From positions 62,001 through 126,000 of the forward strand of contig NZ_BMUZ01000017.1 in NCBI RefSeq assembly GCF_014650455.1: a DNA stretch of 64,000 nt, in the 5' to 3' direction. Source of the DNA: Streptomyces xanthochromogenes (GTDB lineage Bacteria > Actinomycetota > Actinomycetes > Streptomycetales > Streptomycetaceae). The translations under genes and the position numbers were made by a program. Shown piece after piece: positions 33,091 to 42,028 of the stretch (position 1 is its first letter; every line of letters begins with the position of its first letter). The notes below the pieces were generated by a model that saw only the letters and a program-made list of their open reading frames with translations, had not been told where the DNA came from and did no database searches.

Positions 33091-33700
33091 GTCTGTTGGA
33101 CAGAGACCGGACAGAATTTTGTGACGCGAAGGGGAAGGGGTTCGCCTTCGTCCGCACCCCTCCGGCGGAGCCGTCACGCCCCGGGCAGTGCCACCGGTAG
33201 TCGGCGGATGCCGCCCCAACTCGCGCCAGGGGACGCCCGAACCGGCGGCTGCGCCCGGCGGGGTTCCCGGCAGCCCAGGAGGTCCAGCCGGATCGGAGTG
33301 GCCCGCCCGCACAAACAACGACGGGCCCTGCGGCGGGTCAACAGGGCTGACGCGCCGTCCGAGTCTCGTCGGCGTTCCGGATCACGCCCACCACCCGTGG
33401 AGGACGTCCCGCGAGGCGGGTGCGCCGCCGTGCGCCCGCGGGCAAGGGAACGTCTGCGTGCGCGGCCTTGCCGCCTCGTGCTGTCGGCCCGGGCGGGACG
33501 GACACAGGCGACGGTCAGGCCCTGCGACGGGACCCACAGCCGCACAGGCCCGCCGCTGTCTCCGGTCTTTGCCCCGCGCAACACAGGCACGCACCCGCCG
33601 ACGTGGGACCGTCCCGCTGCCGTGCCGCTGCCCCGCTGGAATGCGGCCGTCCGGGTCTACCGGTATGAATGAGACAGGACATCCATGATCGGAGTGACGC
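33091..33700. other. Gene-poor stretch with a possible protease remnant
   Basis: No intact gene. On the minus strand near 33520-33580 an open frame without a good start encodes RGAKTGDSGGPVRLWV, which contains the catalytic-serine motif GDSGGP of trypsin-like proteases. The histidine and aspartate motifs are not found in any frame nearby and the downstream frame is arginine-rich. This may be a worn-down fragment of a secreted S1 protease gene, or chance. Confidence 0.3.
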
Positions 33701-34090
33701 ATGGACGACTATCCCCTGCTCAACCTGTTCTGGACGATGCTGTGGCTCTTCCTGTGGGTCATGTGGTTCTTCCTGCTGTTCAAGGTGGTCACGGACATCT
33801 TCCGGGACCATGGCCTCGGCGGCTGGGCGAAGGCTGGGTGGCTCGTGCTGGTGCTCGTACTGCCCTACCTCGGCGTCCTGGTGTATCTCATCGCGCGCGG
33901 GAAGAGCATGAGCGCGAGGGATGCGAAGCACGCCAAGGAGCACGAGGAAGCCGTCCGTCAGTACATCCAGAAAACGGCGGGGTCCGGAAGCAACTCGGTG
34001 GACGACCTGAGCAAGCTCGCTGAGCTCAAGGACAAGGGCCACATCACTCCGGAGGAATTCCAGCGCGCCAAGACCAAGCTGCTGGCCTGA
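33701..34090 (+). CDS. PLDc_N/SHOCT-type small membrane protein
   Basis: 129 residues; ATG 33701 with GGAG six bases upstream. Two membrane helices (LFWTMLWLFLWVMWFFLLFKVV and AGWLVLVLVLPYLGVLVYLIARG, the latter with the LPYLGVLVYLI pattern of PLDc_N domains), a charged helix (SARDAKHAKEHEEAVRQYI), then a C-terminal SHOCT motif, DDLSKLAELKDKGHITPEEFQRAKTKLL. SHOCT domains mediate oligomerisation or protein contacts. Common in Streptomyces; function unknown. Monocistronic. Confidence 0.92.
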   Translation: MDDYPLLNLFWTMLWLFLWVMWFFLLFKVVTDIFRDHGLGGWAKAGWLVLVLVLPYLGVLVYLIARGKSMSARDAKHAKEHEEAVRQYIQKTAGSGSNSVDDLSKLAELKDKGHITPEEFQRAKTKLLA

Positions 34091-34278
34091 CACCCGACAC
34101 ACACCCGGGTGCCTACCTGGGTACCGGCTCGCCCTCCCCCACCGCGGTACGCGGTGTCGTGGAGCACGAGGACAACGGGCGCCTTGTCAGTACGCCGTCG
34201 CCCTGGGGATGCACAAGCCAACACCCCATGTACTGGACGTGACAAGGAAGTTGGTCCGAAAACAGCCGGAGCGACGAC

Positions 34279-34313
34279 AGCGCGGGCGCCACCCTGAAGG
34301 GGGCGCCCGCGCT
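34279..34313. terminator. Bidirectional 12-bp stem-loop
   Basis: AGCGCGGGCGCC pairs perfectly with GGCGCCCGCGCT around an 11-base loop, between convergent genes. It lies 70 bases past the secreted repeat protein stop and 190 bases past the SHOCT gene stop; it mainly serves the former. Confidence 0.75.
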
Positions 34314-34382
34314 GCGTTGCCGCGCGTGCCGCCGCACTGGACCGGACGCTACGTCAGGTCGAGCACTGCGTCATGGCCGGTG

Positions 34383-34874
34383 TCAGGCGCGGATGGTCAG
34401 CCACGCGCCGAGACCGCTGCATCCACGTGCGTCGTACGTGGTACTGCGGTAGCCCGCCGGGATGGGCGAGTACGGGCAGGTCCAGATGCCGTTGCGCACC
34501 AGTTGGTGGTACCAGCCGCCCACCCCGCTGCAGCCGTTGCGGTCGTAGTTGGTGATGACGTAGCCCGACACGATCGGCGACCCCGAGCAGGTCCATATCC
34601 CGTCACGAACGGGCTGCTGCAGCCAGGCACCCGCGCCGTTGCATCCGCTGCTGTTGAACATGGTGATGACGTAACCGGGCGGGACAGCCACCCCGGGGCA
34701 GGTCCATCCCCCCACCGCGGCAATCCGCGCGCTACTGTCCACGGCCCCGGCCGTGCCGGCGCCCACACCGGTGAACACCGCCGCGAGCAACGCGACTACC
34801 CCTGCCAGCGCCGCCATCCTGCCGCGGAACAGCGCTGACACGGAACGGCTCCATCTGTGACCGACTTGGCCCAT
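34383..34874 (-). CDS. Small secreted protein with three 37-residue repeats
   Basis: 163 residues; ATG 34874 (or the preceding GTG 34877). Signal peptide with long basic region (GHRWSRSVSALFRGR) and core MAALAGVVALLAAVFTGVGAG, cleavage near AGA-VD. The mature protein consists of three tandem repeats of about 37 residues: WTC-x-G near the start, GYVIT in the middle and GC-x-G-x-G-x-W near the end. Each repeat has two cysteines, probably one disulfide per repeat. The pattern (WTCPGVAVPPGYVIT, WTCSGSPIVSGYVIT, WTCPYSPIPAGYRST) suggests a small beta-rich binding module. No enzyme motif and no family name known to me. It could bind a carbohydrate or another protein outside the cell. Confidence 0.85.
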   Translation of the reverse strand: MGQVGHRWSRSVSALFRGRMAALAGVVALLAAVFTGVGAGTAGAVDSSARIAAVGGWTCPGVAVPPGYVITMFNSSGCNGAGAWLQQPVRDGIWTCSGSPIVSGYVITNYDRNGCSGVGGWYHQLVRNGIWTCPYSPIPAGYRSTTYDARGCSGLGAWLTIRA

Positions 34875-34877
34875 CAC

Positions 34878-35262
34878 TGCACACCAGTCCTCTCGGTTCG
34901 CTCAGTTGCCACACCAACCGGCCCAGCCCTCTGGACGGAGCCGGCCGACCGCCCCGTCATTCCAAGCGGGCGTCGAGGCTGAACCTAGATGCCAAGACCC
35001 CCGACCCGCCTCAAGCAGGTAGTGGCGGTGGTCCGGTTCGAGCCACTGGCAGCACATGCCCCGGGCAATCCCATGGCTATCGACCTGCCGCCATCAAGGA
35101 AGACCGGCAAGGAAGCCCGGGCGCCTGCCCCGACGACGGCACCACTGCACCGGCCCGTCCGAACGACGACACCACAGGAGCAGACATCCTCCAGGGACAG
35201 TCACTCACCGAATTGCGAAGACCCACCCGGCAACACGCCAACTCCCGGCGTCCCGTTGCGTC
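34878..35262. other. Intergenic, no gene seen
   Basis: About 385 bases upstream of the secreted repeat protein and downstream of the DinB-like gene, both on the minus strand. Open frames here are proline/arginine/threonine-rich shadows without ribosome binding sites. It should contain the promoter of the secreted protein; no clear boxes are visible. Confidence 0.5.
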
Positions 35263-36057
35263 CTACTTCTTCTCTGGCTCCCAAGCGCGGAGCAGGTCGA
35301 GCAGACCTGCGTCTCCGTCAACGCGCAAGGAGTCGGCCTGGATCCGGTCGTACAGGTAGAGGACCAGTTCACTGGCCGTGCCGTGGACGGAGGCGCCGGC
35401 CGCGTCCGATTCCTCTGCACGCGCGGCGGTGGGCGCGGGGATGCGGGTGGTGCGTGCGCCGTCGCCGTCGACGGTGAGGCGCCAGGAGCGACCCTCGGCG
35501 GCGTGGAAGTCGAACGCCGTGGGCTTGTGCGCCCATGCACTCGGCGTTCCGCAGACGGTGAAGAGGAACTCCTCCACGCCGTCGAGTGCCGGCTCGACCG
35601 GCAGCGGCTGCGGGGCTCCCCCGGCGAGCTGGGCGTCGCAGGTGTGCACGGCGGTCTCCTGGACCCGGTGCCGGGCGACCGCGCCGGAGGTCGGCGGTGA
35701 CTGCGAGGCGGGCCACCACGTCCAGCAACCGCTCTCCGGTCCCGCCGCCCGCAAGGCGCCCAGCAGAAGCCGCGTCGACTCCTCCAGCCAGGCCAGCAGG
35801 GCCGCACGCTCCTGCGGCACTTCCAGCGCGGCGCGCGCGGCGACGGCCTCGGCCGGGGGAGCATCGGCAGACCCCGCGCCGACGATGGCGGCCCAGAAAC
35901 GGTCTCCCCCACCCAGGTGCTTCACCAGATCGGACAGTGTCCACCCGGGGCAGCTCGGCACCTGTGCGTCAAGACCGGGCGCCGCGGCCACCACGGCACG
36001 GAAGGCGGTAGACCGCTCATCGATCAGGCGCAGCAGGTCGGAGAACTCATAATTCAT
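35263..36057 (-). CDS. Maleylpyruvate isomerase-like mycothiol-dependent (DinB-fold) enzyme
   Basis: 264 residues from ATG 36057; a GTG at 36063 would add two residues. The N-terminal MDMPI/DinB four-helix domain shows FRAVVAAAPGLDAQVPSCPGWTLSDLVKHLGGGDRFWA (PGW and the first metal His in VKHLG) and ARHRVQETAVHTCDAQ (the H-x3-E and H-x2-D metal ligands). The C-terminal domain (WRLTVDGDGARTTRI to HGTASELVLYLYDRI) matches the SCP-like module of the same family. Such enzymes use mycothiol as cofactor for isomerisation or thiol transfer, in line with an actinobacterial host. Substrate unknown; single gene. Confidence 0.88.
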   Translation of the reverse strand: MNYEFSDLLRLIDERSTAFRAVVAAAPGLDAQVPSCPGWTLSDLVKHLGGGDRFWAAIVGAGSADAPPAEAVAARAALEVPQERAALLAWLEESTRLLLGALRAAGPESGCWTWWPASQSPPTSGAVARHRVQETAVHTCDAQLAGGAPQPLPVEPALDGVEEFLFTVCGTPSAWAHKPTAFDFHAAEGRSWRLTVDGDGARTTRIPAPTAARAEESDAAGASVHGTASELVLYLYDRIQADSLRVDGDAGLLDLLRAWEPEKK

Positions 36058-36510
36058 TTCCACGCCGGATGTCTATCACCGTGCTCCGGGGATCGGACAG
36101 CGATTTTCGCGGTCACGCCGGTTGGCCCTTGCGGGCGCTCTCGCCTCCCACCGCTCCGGCGACAAGCTGCGTACTTCTGCGAGAAATGGAAGGCCTGGTT
36201 CCTCTCTCAGAGCCGTCCCCGGCTGGAACCGCCACGTACCGAACCAATCACGACCGCCGCCCGGGCCGAGTCGGCACAGGAACCAGCACATCCCACACAT
36301 GCCCGTGACATCACTCACAGGTATTTCACAGACAGTGGGGGCAACTTTCCTCAATTGCCCGAATTCTACCCCTCAGAGCCAGTCCCGAGGTAGCCATATC
36401 TCCTATTCCTGTTGCTCATTGCCACTTACGATTCACGAACTGTCGCACCTGCGTGGAGCAATGCCGCCGAGCGACTCCCACTTTCTTTCAGACCCAGAAG
36501 AGGGCTGTTC
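36058..36510. other. Divergent intergenic region, no gene seen
   Basis: About 450 bases between the DinB-like gene and the sortase-anchored protein gene, with GC falling toward the latter. It must carry promoters for both. Short direct repeats of CACATG/TCACTCACAGG type around 36290-36330 are the only visible structure. Confidence 0.45.
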
Positions 36511-37794
36511 GTGCAGATCCGTCGAATTCTCGCTACAGCGGTCGTGGCCGCCGTTACCACTCCTGCCGCGATGCTGTCCGTCTCACCGGCGTTCGCCGAC
36601 ACCAACCCGGCCGCCCAGACCCAGAACAAGCCCTCCATCGCCGAGCTCGAACAGGCCGTCAAGGACGCTCAGAAGACCTACGACGACGCGGTCGTCACCG
36701 AGAAGGCGCTCGTCCAGTCGCTGCGCGATGTAGAGGACCCGAAGCATCCGCTCAACGTGGCGTTCGCCGCCGCGGAGAAGGCGGCAGGCGCAGCGGCGGG
36801 CAAGAAGTCCGCCGCCGACCAGGCCGTGACCGACGCCAAGGCGAAGCTCGCCGCTGCCGTGAGCGACGAGGACAAGGCCGCCGCGCAGCAGGCCCTCACC
36901 GACGCCGAGGCCGCCGCCCAGACCGCCGCGGACGCGAAGACCACCGCCGACAACAAGCTGGCCGACGCGGGCAAGGCGCGGGCCGACGTCGAGGTGGAGA
37001 TCTCCAAGAAGATCAACAAGGCGCAGAACACGATCAAGGACGCCCTCGCCAAGAAGACGGCCGCGGAGGCGGCTCTCGCCGACGCCAAGAAGGAGGCAGG
37101 AAAGGGGGACTGCGTTCCCACGGGCACGCTGACCGCCGCAGCCGTCGGACTTCCCTCCAAGATCGGCGCGGGAACGACGGTCGACTTCACCCTCCGCCTG
37201 AACAACAGCACGGGCCGGACCCTCGACCAGGTCGTCCCCACCGCCTACCCGCACGCCACGGACAAGAGCGGCACCAAGAGCGTCGACCAGCTGCTGCACC
37301 TCCAGTGGTCCAACGGCACGGGCTGGCACGACATCGACTCCCAGCACCACGCCGGCGCGGTCAAGGCGCTCCGGACGGGTGCGCACGCGGACGTCAAGCT
37401 GCGCCTCACCCTCGACGCCTCGGCTCCGGTCGACGGTACGGGCGTCGTGTTCGTCAACGCCGACTACAAGAACAACGACGGGTCCTGCGGCGGGGTCCCG
37501 GACGCCGGCATGTATCCCTTCCAGATCACGGCGGTGGGCAGCAAGCCCTCCACCGATCCGGCCAAGCCGATCTCCACCCCGTCGACGCAGAACACCAAGT
37601 CCCCGGCACCCGCGGGAGCCAACGGCAGCACCGGCGGCTCCAACGGGACCACAAGCGACGCCAGCGGCTCGCTCGCCAAGACCGGCTCCTCCTCTGCGAT
37701 GCCGCAGCTCGCCCTCGCGGGTGGTGCCGCGGTCGCGCTGGGTGCCGGCGCCGTGTACGTCGTGCGCCGCCGCAAGACGACCGACAACGCCTGA
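36511..37794 (+). CDS. LAxTG-anchored (sortase E substrate) coiled-coil surface protein
   Basis: 427 residues; GTG 36511 with AGAGGG six bases upstream. Signal peptide (QIRRILATAVVAAVTTPAAMLSVSPAFA-DT). Residues about 45-205 are an Ala/Lys/Asp-rich helical region with heptad-like repeats (AEKAAGAAAGKKSAADQAV, ALTDAEAAAQTAADAKTTA), a long coiled coil. Next comes a beta-sandwich of about 130 residues with two cysteines (GDCVPTG and GSCGGV) resembling a DUF11/CARDB-type module, then a Ser/Thr/Pro/Gly stalk. The end is LAKTGSSS, a hydrophobic helix and RRRKTTDNA: the LAxTG sorting signal used by Streptomyces sortase E. It should be covalently linked to peptidoglycan with the coiled coil projecting outward. 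Adhesion or structural role is inferred. Confidence 0.92.
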   Translation: MQIRRILATAVVAAVTTPAAMLSVSPAFADTNPAAQTQNKPSIAELEQAVKDAQKTYDDAVVTEKALVQSLRDVEDPKHPLNVAFAAAEKAAGAAAGKKSAADQAVTDAKAKLAAAVSDEDKAAAQQALTDAEAAAQTAADAKTTADNKLADAGKARADVEVEISKKINKAQNTIKDALAKKTAAEAALADAKKEAGKGDCVPTGTLTAAAVGLPSKIGAGTTVDFTLRLNNSTGRTLDQVVPTAYPHATDKSGTKSVDQLLHLQWSNGTGWHDIDSQHHAGAVKALRTGAHADVKLRLTLDASAPVDGTGVVFVNADYKNNDGSCGGVPDAGMYPFQITAVGSKPSTDPAKPISTPSTQNTKSPAPAGANGSTGGSNGTTSDASGSLAKTGSSSAMPQLALAGGAAVALGAGAVYVVRRRKTTDNA

Positions 37795-37810
37795 CGGAAC
37801 CCCTGAGTCA

Positions 37811-37849
37811 CCCGGGGCTCTCCCGCCACGTCGGCGGGACAGCCCCGGC
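37811..37849 (+). terminator. Stem-loop after the sortase-anchored protein gene
   Basis: An outer stem CCGGGGCT/AGCCCCGG encloses an inner stem TCCCGCC/GGCGGGA with a 5-base loop, starting 16 bases past the stop codon. Strong terminator without a U-tract. Confidence 0.8.
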
Positions 37850-38199
37850 ACGGCTGTTGAGGGGCTGCCCCACAGGCCGTTCAGCGGGCCGGGGCCGCCG
37901 TCGGGGCGGAGCCGACCGGCCGACGTGGGCCATGACCCGCTCCGTTCATCACCACCCGACGGAAGGCCGCCCGGCGCCCCGTTGCGGCGCTGCCGAGAGG
38001 ACGACGCGAGCGGCCGAGGGCAGGCGACTGCCGACCGAGCGGCGTGGTCCTGACGGTTTCGGCGGCGGCTGAGCGAGCGCGCACGGTCTTCGGCCGGTCA
38101 GTGCCCGTCGATTGCGCCGGTTGAGCGCATTGGGCGAATTCCGGGTGGCCGGACGCCGTCAACAGCATCCGCGAGCCTGGGGCACGCTATTCCTGTCCG
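37850..38199. other. Intergenic, no gene seen
   Basis: About 350 bases of very GC-rich sequence before the M15 peptidase gene; open frames are shadows. The last 100 bases are less GC-rich and should contain the promoter. Confidence 0.45.
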
Positions 38200-38976
38200 G
38201 TGACCAAGCCAGCACCTCGTACAGCCGATATTCCGCCGCCTACGACCACCCTGCCCTGCAAGCCCAAGGCCGGTTTCCCGCCCCGTACTCCCTTCGTCCT
38301 CGCTGTGGCCGGCGCCGTCCTCACGTGCTGTCTGAGCGCCTCGGCCGCCGTACCGCCACCGGTGGCCGCGCCCGCGCTGGACGCGAGCGTAACGGCCGTC
38401 CCGACCGCCAAGCTCGGCCGCAGCTGGCACACGGGCTGCCCGGTCCCGCCGTCCGGACTCCGGTTGATCCGGATGAACCACTGGGGTTTCGACGGCAAGG
38501 TCCACCCGGGCGAACTCGTCGTCGGGCAGCGGGCGGTGGCCCCGCTCCTCCAGGTCTTCGGGCGAGCCTTCCAAGCGCACTTCCCGATCCGGCAGATGAG
38601 GGTGATGGCGGAGTTCGACGGCGACGACGTGGCAGCGATGGCCGCCGACAACACGTCCGCCTTCAACTGCCGCTCCGTCACCGGAGATCCCGGCGAGGTC
38701 TCCCAGCACTCCTACGGCGACGCCGTGGACATCAACACGCTGGAGAACCCCTACGTGGATGTGAACGAGGTCGTGTACCCATCGGCCGGTGCCGTCTTCC
38801 TCGACCGGAACAGACACGACCAAGGCATGATCCACCAAGGTGATGCGATCAGTACGGCCATGCGCGAGGTCGGCTGGCAATGGGGCGGACGCTGGTCCCC
38901 GCCCGACTACCAGCACTTCTCGGCCAACGGCCGTGCGATCGCGGCCGGACCAGCCGGACTCAAGTCCGTTCACTAA
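38200..38976 (+). CDS. M15-family peptidoglycan peptidase, secreted
   Basis: 258 residues from GTG 38200 (weak ribosome binding site, start uncertain). A proline-rich N-terminal tail is followed by a hydrophobic helix (PFVLAVAGAVLTCCLSASAA) that may be an uncleaved anchor or signal peptide. The catalytic domain has the M15 zinc motifs: SQHSYGDAVDIN (His-x6-Asp) and DYQHFSANG (C-terminal His), with an upstream MRVMAEFDGDDVAAMAADNTSAFNCR. This is the VanY/L-Ala-D-Glu endopeptidase-like M15 group that cuts peptidoglycan stem peptides. It is convergent with the efflux pump gene, 132 bases away. Confidence 0.88.
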   Translation: MTKPAPRTADIPPPTTTLPCKPKAGFPPRTPFVLAVAGAVLTCCLSASAAVPPPVAAPALDASVTAVPTAKLGRSWHTGCPVPPSGLRLIRMNHWGFDGKVHPGELVVGQRAVAPLLQVFGRAFQAHFPIRQMRVMAEFDGDDVAAMAADNTSAFNCRSVTGDPGEVSQHSYGDAVDINTLENPYVDVNEVVYPSAGAVFLDRNRHDQGMIHQGDAISTAMREVGWQWGGRWSPPDYQHFSANGRAIAAGPAGLKSVH

Positions 38977-39108
38977 CCCGCTTTCCCCCTTGGACAGTTG
39001 GGGCGACACGACGGGACGGCTCGCCTGCACCGCGCCGGGAGGCGTCGGCCTGACTCCCGTGTCACCCCGGTCGCCGAGCGGCGGCCTTGAGGGGGTGGGG
39101 CAGCAGGC

Positions 39109-40767
39109 TCACGCGCCCGGGCCGGTAGCCGGCTGGTGCTCGCCCCGCGGAGCAGCGGAGCGGTCGAGCTCGTCCGTGGGGCGCTCCACGGCATCCGGGG
39201 CTCCCCTGCCTCCGGGGTGGCGGAGGGAGACGAGGAACGCGATGCCGAGCGCGATGGCCATGCCGTAGAAGACCCACTGGTTGGCCTGGGCGAAGTCCAT
39301 CCGCACGCTCGACATGGCATCACGCGTGGCGGTGGCCGCCTGCCCGGTGCCGGTCGGGGCACGGGCGTCACCGTTGCCCGTCACCGCCTCGGCGATTTCC
39401 TTGGCGACTTGGTGCGCCGTGTTCGACGGCTGGCCACGGGACGTGAGCGTCGAGACGACGTTCTCGGTCGTCCGGTGGGTGAGAAGCGTGCCGAAGACGG
39501 CGAGGCCCACACTCGCGGCGTAGTTGCGTACGGTCTGCGTGATGCCGGTGACCTCGCCGTAGGAGGCTCCGATGGCCCGGTTGACCGCGTCGGTGGAGGC
39601 GGGCGCGAGGATGAAGCCGATGCCCGCACCGGCGAGGGCGACGTAGGGCCACTGGTCGTGCATCGACAGGTGGGTGAGCTTGCCCGCCCACAGGGCGAAG
39701 CCGACGGCGCCCAGAATGGTGCCGATCTTCATGGCCGGCCGGGCCCCTTGCTTGTCCAGCATGCGGCCGCCCCACTGGGAGGCGATCGCGAAGCCCGCGA
39801 AGAAGTACAGCAGGTACAGCGCCGCTTGGTTGGGCGAGGCGCTGAGCGAGACCTGGGCGTAGACCGAGGCGAAGAAGAAGACCGGGACGAAGGCCAGCAT
39901 GGCGAAGAACAGCACCAGGGCGTCCACGGTGAACGCCTTGTCGCGGAACACCGCCAGGTTGACCAGCGGAGACCGCTTGCCCCTTTCGAAACGCCAGAAC
40001 AGGCCCAGTATCAGCAGGCCGCCGACGATGCAGCCCCACGTCGCCGCGCTGTCCCAGCCCCAGGATGCGGCCTGCTGGAAGCCGAGCACGCTCAGCCCCA
40101 TGCCGGCCGCGATGAGAACGGCGCCGATGCCGTCCAGCGTTTCGTCGCGTCGCCGATCAGGGATGCGGGCCAGTGCGGTCAGGACGAGGGCCACGATGGC
40201 GACGGGCACGTTCACCCAGAAGATCGCCCGCCAGGTCCAGCCGGTGAGCCAGCCGCCCAGCAGCGGGCCGATGGCCGTCAGCGCACCGGACAGACCGAAG
40301 AAGAGCGCCAGTGCCCGACCACGCCTCTCCACCGGGAACACTGCGACCACCACGGCCAGCGCCGCTGGAAACAACAGTGCTGCGCCCAGCCCCTGTGTCG
40401 CGCGGAAGACGATCAGCCAGGTCTGGGCGAAGTCCCCCTTGGGGACGCAGCCGCAGAGCACGGACGAGATGACGAACACCAGCGTGCCGATGATGACGAT
40501 CCGGCGTGGCCCGAAGAGGTCCGCCAGCCGACCGCCCAGAGCGAAGAACGCCGCCAGCGACAGCAGGTAGGCGTTTACCACCCATTGCATCCCCGACGAG
40601 GACAGGCCCAGCTCGTTGACGATGTCAGGAGCCGCGATGGAGACGATCGTCTGGTCGATGAACGTCATCGAAACCGCGAACAGCATCGCCGCGAGGGCCA
40701 GTGTCTGGTTCGGGGTCCTGGGCGCCGGTTCGACGACTGCGCCCTGAGCCGAATGAGAGCCACTCAC
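39109..40767 (-). CDS. DHA2-family MFS multidrug efflux pump
   Basis: 552 residues from GTG 40767; the open frame continues to 41043, but the extra 92 residues are arginine-rich and contain no helix. Fourteen helices: AMLFAVSMTFIDQTIVSIAAPDI (DHA2 motif D1), GRLADLFGPRRIVIIG (motif A), VFRATQGLGAALLFPAALAVV (motif C-like GxG), to WVFYGMAIALGIAFLVSL at the end. A long extracytoplasmic loop with RAPTGTGQAATATRD precedes the last helix. The closest functional group is the EmrB/QacA type exporting drugs or antibiotics by proton antiport. It diverges from a small hydrolase gene. No TetR gene is adjacent. Confidence 0.92.
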   Translation of the reverse strand: MSGSHSAQGAVVEPAPRTPNQTLALAAMLFAVSMTFIDQTIVSIAAPDIVNELGLSSSGMQWVVNAYLLSLAAFFALGGRLADLFGPRRIVIIGTLVFVISSVLCGCVPKGDFAQTWLIVFRATQGLGAALLFPAALAVVVAVFPVERRGRALALFFGLSGALTAIGPLLGGWLTGWTWRAIFWVNVPVAIVALVLTALARIPDRRRDETLDGIGAVLIAAGMGLSVLGFQQAASWGWDSAATWGCIVGGLLILGLFWRFERGKRSPLVNLAVFRDKAFTVDALVLFFAMLAFVPVFFFASVYAQVSLSASPNQAALYLLYFFAGFAIASQWGGRMLDKQGARPAMKIGTILGAVGFALWAGKLTHLSMHDQWPYVALAGAGIGFILAPASTDAVNRAIGASYGEVTGITQTVRNYAASVGLAVFGTLLTHRTTENVVSTLTSRGQPSNTAHQVAKEIAEAVTGNGDARAPTGTGQAATATRDAMSSVRMDFAQANQWVFYGMAIALGIAFLVSLRHPGGRGAPDAVERPTDELDRSAAPRGEHQPATGPGA

Positions 40768-41161
40768 CAGAACATTGTCGGCCGATTCGCGAGGCGTCGC
40801 ATCTGCAGGACGATCACCGTACGTCGCCTCTCGGTAACCACAGGGAAAAGTCAGTAACAGCCTGACAGCGCATCGGGATGCCGCCGCCACTGGCCCCGCA
40901 GACACCAGGTACCGCGGCTCACGCGCCCGCGCGCCCGCGCGCCCGCGTCGATCCGGCGGTAAGCGGTCATCCACAGGGAGACCCGGCCCCTCCCGCACCC
41001 GTGACGGCCGCGCGTAAAGCAAGCCAACTCGGCCTTCGCGCAACGCCGTTGTACCGTCGGCGCCCGGCGAGGAGGCGCACGTGCCCCGTATGCGAGCGGT
41101 ACGTTCTCCGGCCTGGCCCAGAACCTGGCATCGGCCGGGCGAAGGGCGCTAATGTGCGCAA
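40768..41161. other. Divergent intergenic region with a short GC repeat
   Basis: About 390 bases between the efflux pump and the hydrolase gene. It includes three head-to-tail copies of GCGCCCGC at 40925-40948. The promoters of both genes must lie here; none is clear. No gene seen. Confidence 0.5.
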
Positions 41162-41836
41162 ATGACTGATGTGATCATCCTTCACGGAGCCTGGCACCAG
41201 CCCGCTCACTACGCCGAACTAGCCGATCTGCTGCGCGCCCGGGAGCTGTCCGTGGAGGTGCCCGACCTCTACGAGCTGTCGCTCGCCGAGAGCACCGCGA
41301 AGGTCGAGGCCGTCGTCTGCGGCTCGTCACAGCCTCCGGTGGTGGTGGGACATTCCTTCGGAGGCGTCACTGCGGGAACGGTGCGTGGTGCTGCCGCACT
41401 GGTCTTTCTCAACAGCTGGATTCTCGACGTCGATGAATCCCCCGCCAAGATTCTCGGGGAGACACCTGGCGAGCCCGGCGAGGGATTGATCGCACTGCCG
41501 GATGCGGACGGGCGGCTCTGCCTGGACCCGGCCGATGCCCGGGCGAAACTCTTCGGCGACATCGACGAACCGGCGGCCACGCGTGCGATGGAGCTGCTGC
41601 GCCCGGAGCCTCCGACCATCTTCAACGCCACGCCAAGTCACGTGAGTTGGCGGGACACCCCGTCGATCTACCTCCGCGGGCAGCAGGACCGGACCATCGC
41701 GTCCCCCCTTCCGGACCGTTTCGCCAGGCGTTGCTCTCGGACGGAAACGTGGGACACCAGTCACTCGCCTTATCTGCGCCATCCCGCCGCCGTGGCCGAC
41801 CTGATCCAGCACCAGCGAGCGGCCCACGCCAACTGA
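41162..41836 (+). CDS. Alpha/beta-hydrolase fold protein, EstC/salicylate-esterase-like
   Basis: 224 residues; ATG 41162, ribosome binding site weak (AGGG about 15 bases upstream). N-terminal IILHGAWHQPAHYAELADLL is the His-Gly oxyanion loop seen in plant salicylate-binding-protein-like and EstC esterases; VVVGHSFGGVTAG is the nucleophile elbow (Ser of GHSFG); the acid is near YLRGQQDRTIAS and the histidine in TSHSPYLRHP. The family's usual length is 230-260, so this is a compact member. Substrate unknown. Confidence 0.88.
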   Translation: MTDVIILHGAWHQPAHYAELADLLRARELSVEVPDLYELSLAESTAKVEAVVCGSSQPPVVVGHSFGGVTAGTVRGAAALVFLNSWILDVDESPAKILGETPGEPGEGLIALPDADGRLCLDPADARAKLFGDIDEPAATRAMELLRPEPPTIFNATPSHVSWRDTPSIYLRGQQDRTIASPLPDRFARRCSRTETWDTSHSPYLRHPAAVADLIQHQRAAHAN

Positions 41837-42028
41837 GCTGGGACCGAGTGCCGTTGGCCCGTTTGTTGCGACGCACCGATGACGGCGGACACCTCGCACA
41901 CCTGACTCGCGGGCCAGGCTGACGTCATGCGGCCGGCCAAGGCTCGGTGATCCTGTGTCGGGCTGGTCTTGCCGACCAGCGCGAACACTTTCACCTGCGC
42001 GTTACGATGCGTCGGTTTGGAGGGGATC

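Noticed and set aside
39136..40857. 573-codon ORF antisense to the DHA2 pump
   Set aside because: Shadow frame; the opposite strand encodes a clear 14-helix transporter.
40922..40950. CG-rich repeat as a CRISPR-like or integration site
   Set aside because: Only three 8-bp units without spacers; a simple low-complexity stretch.
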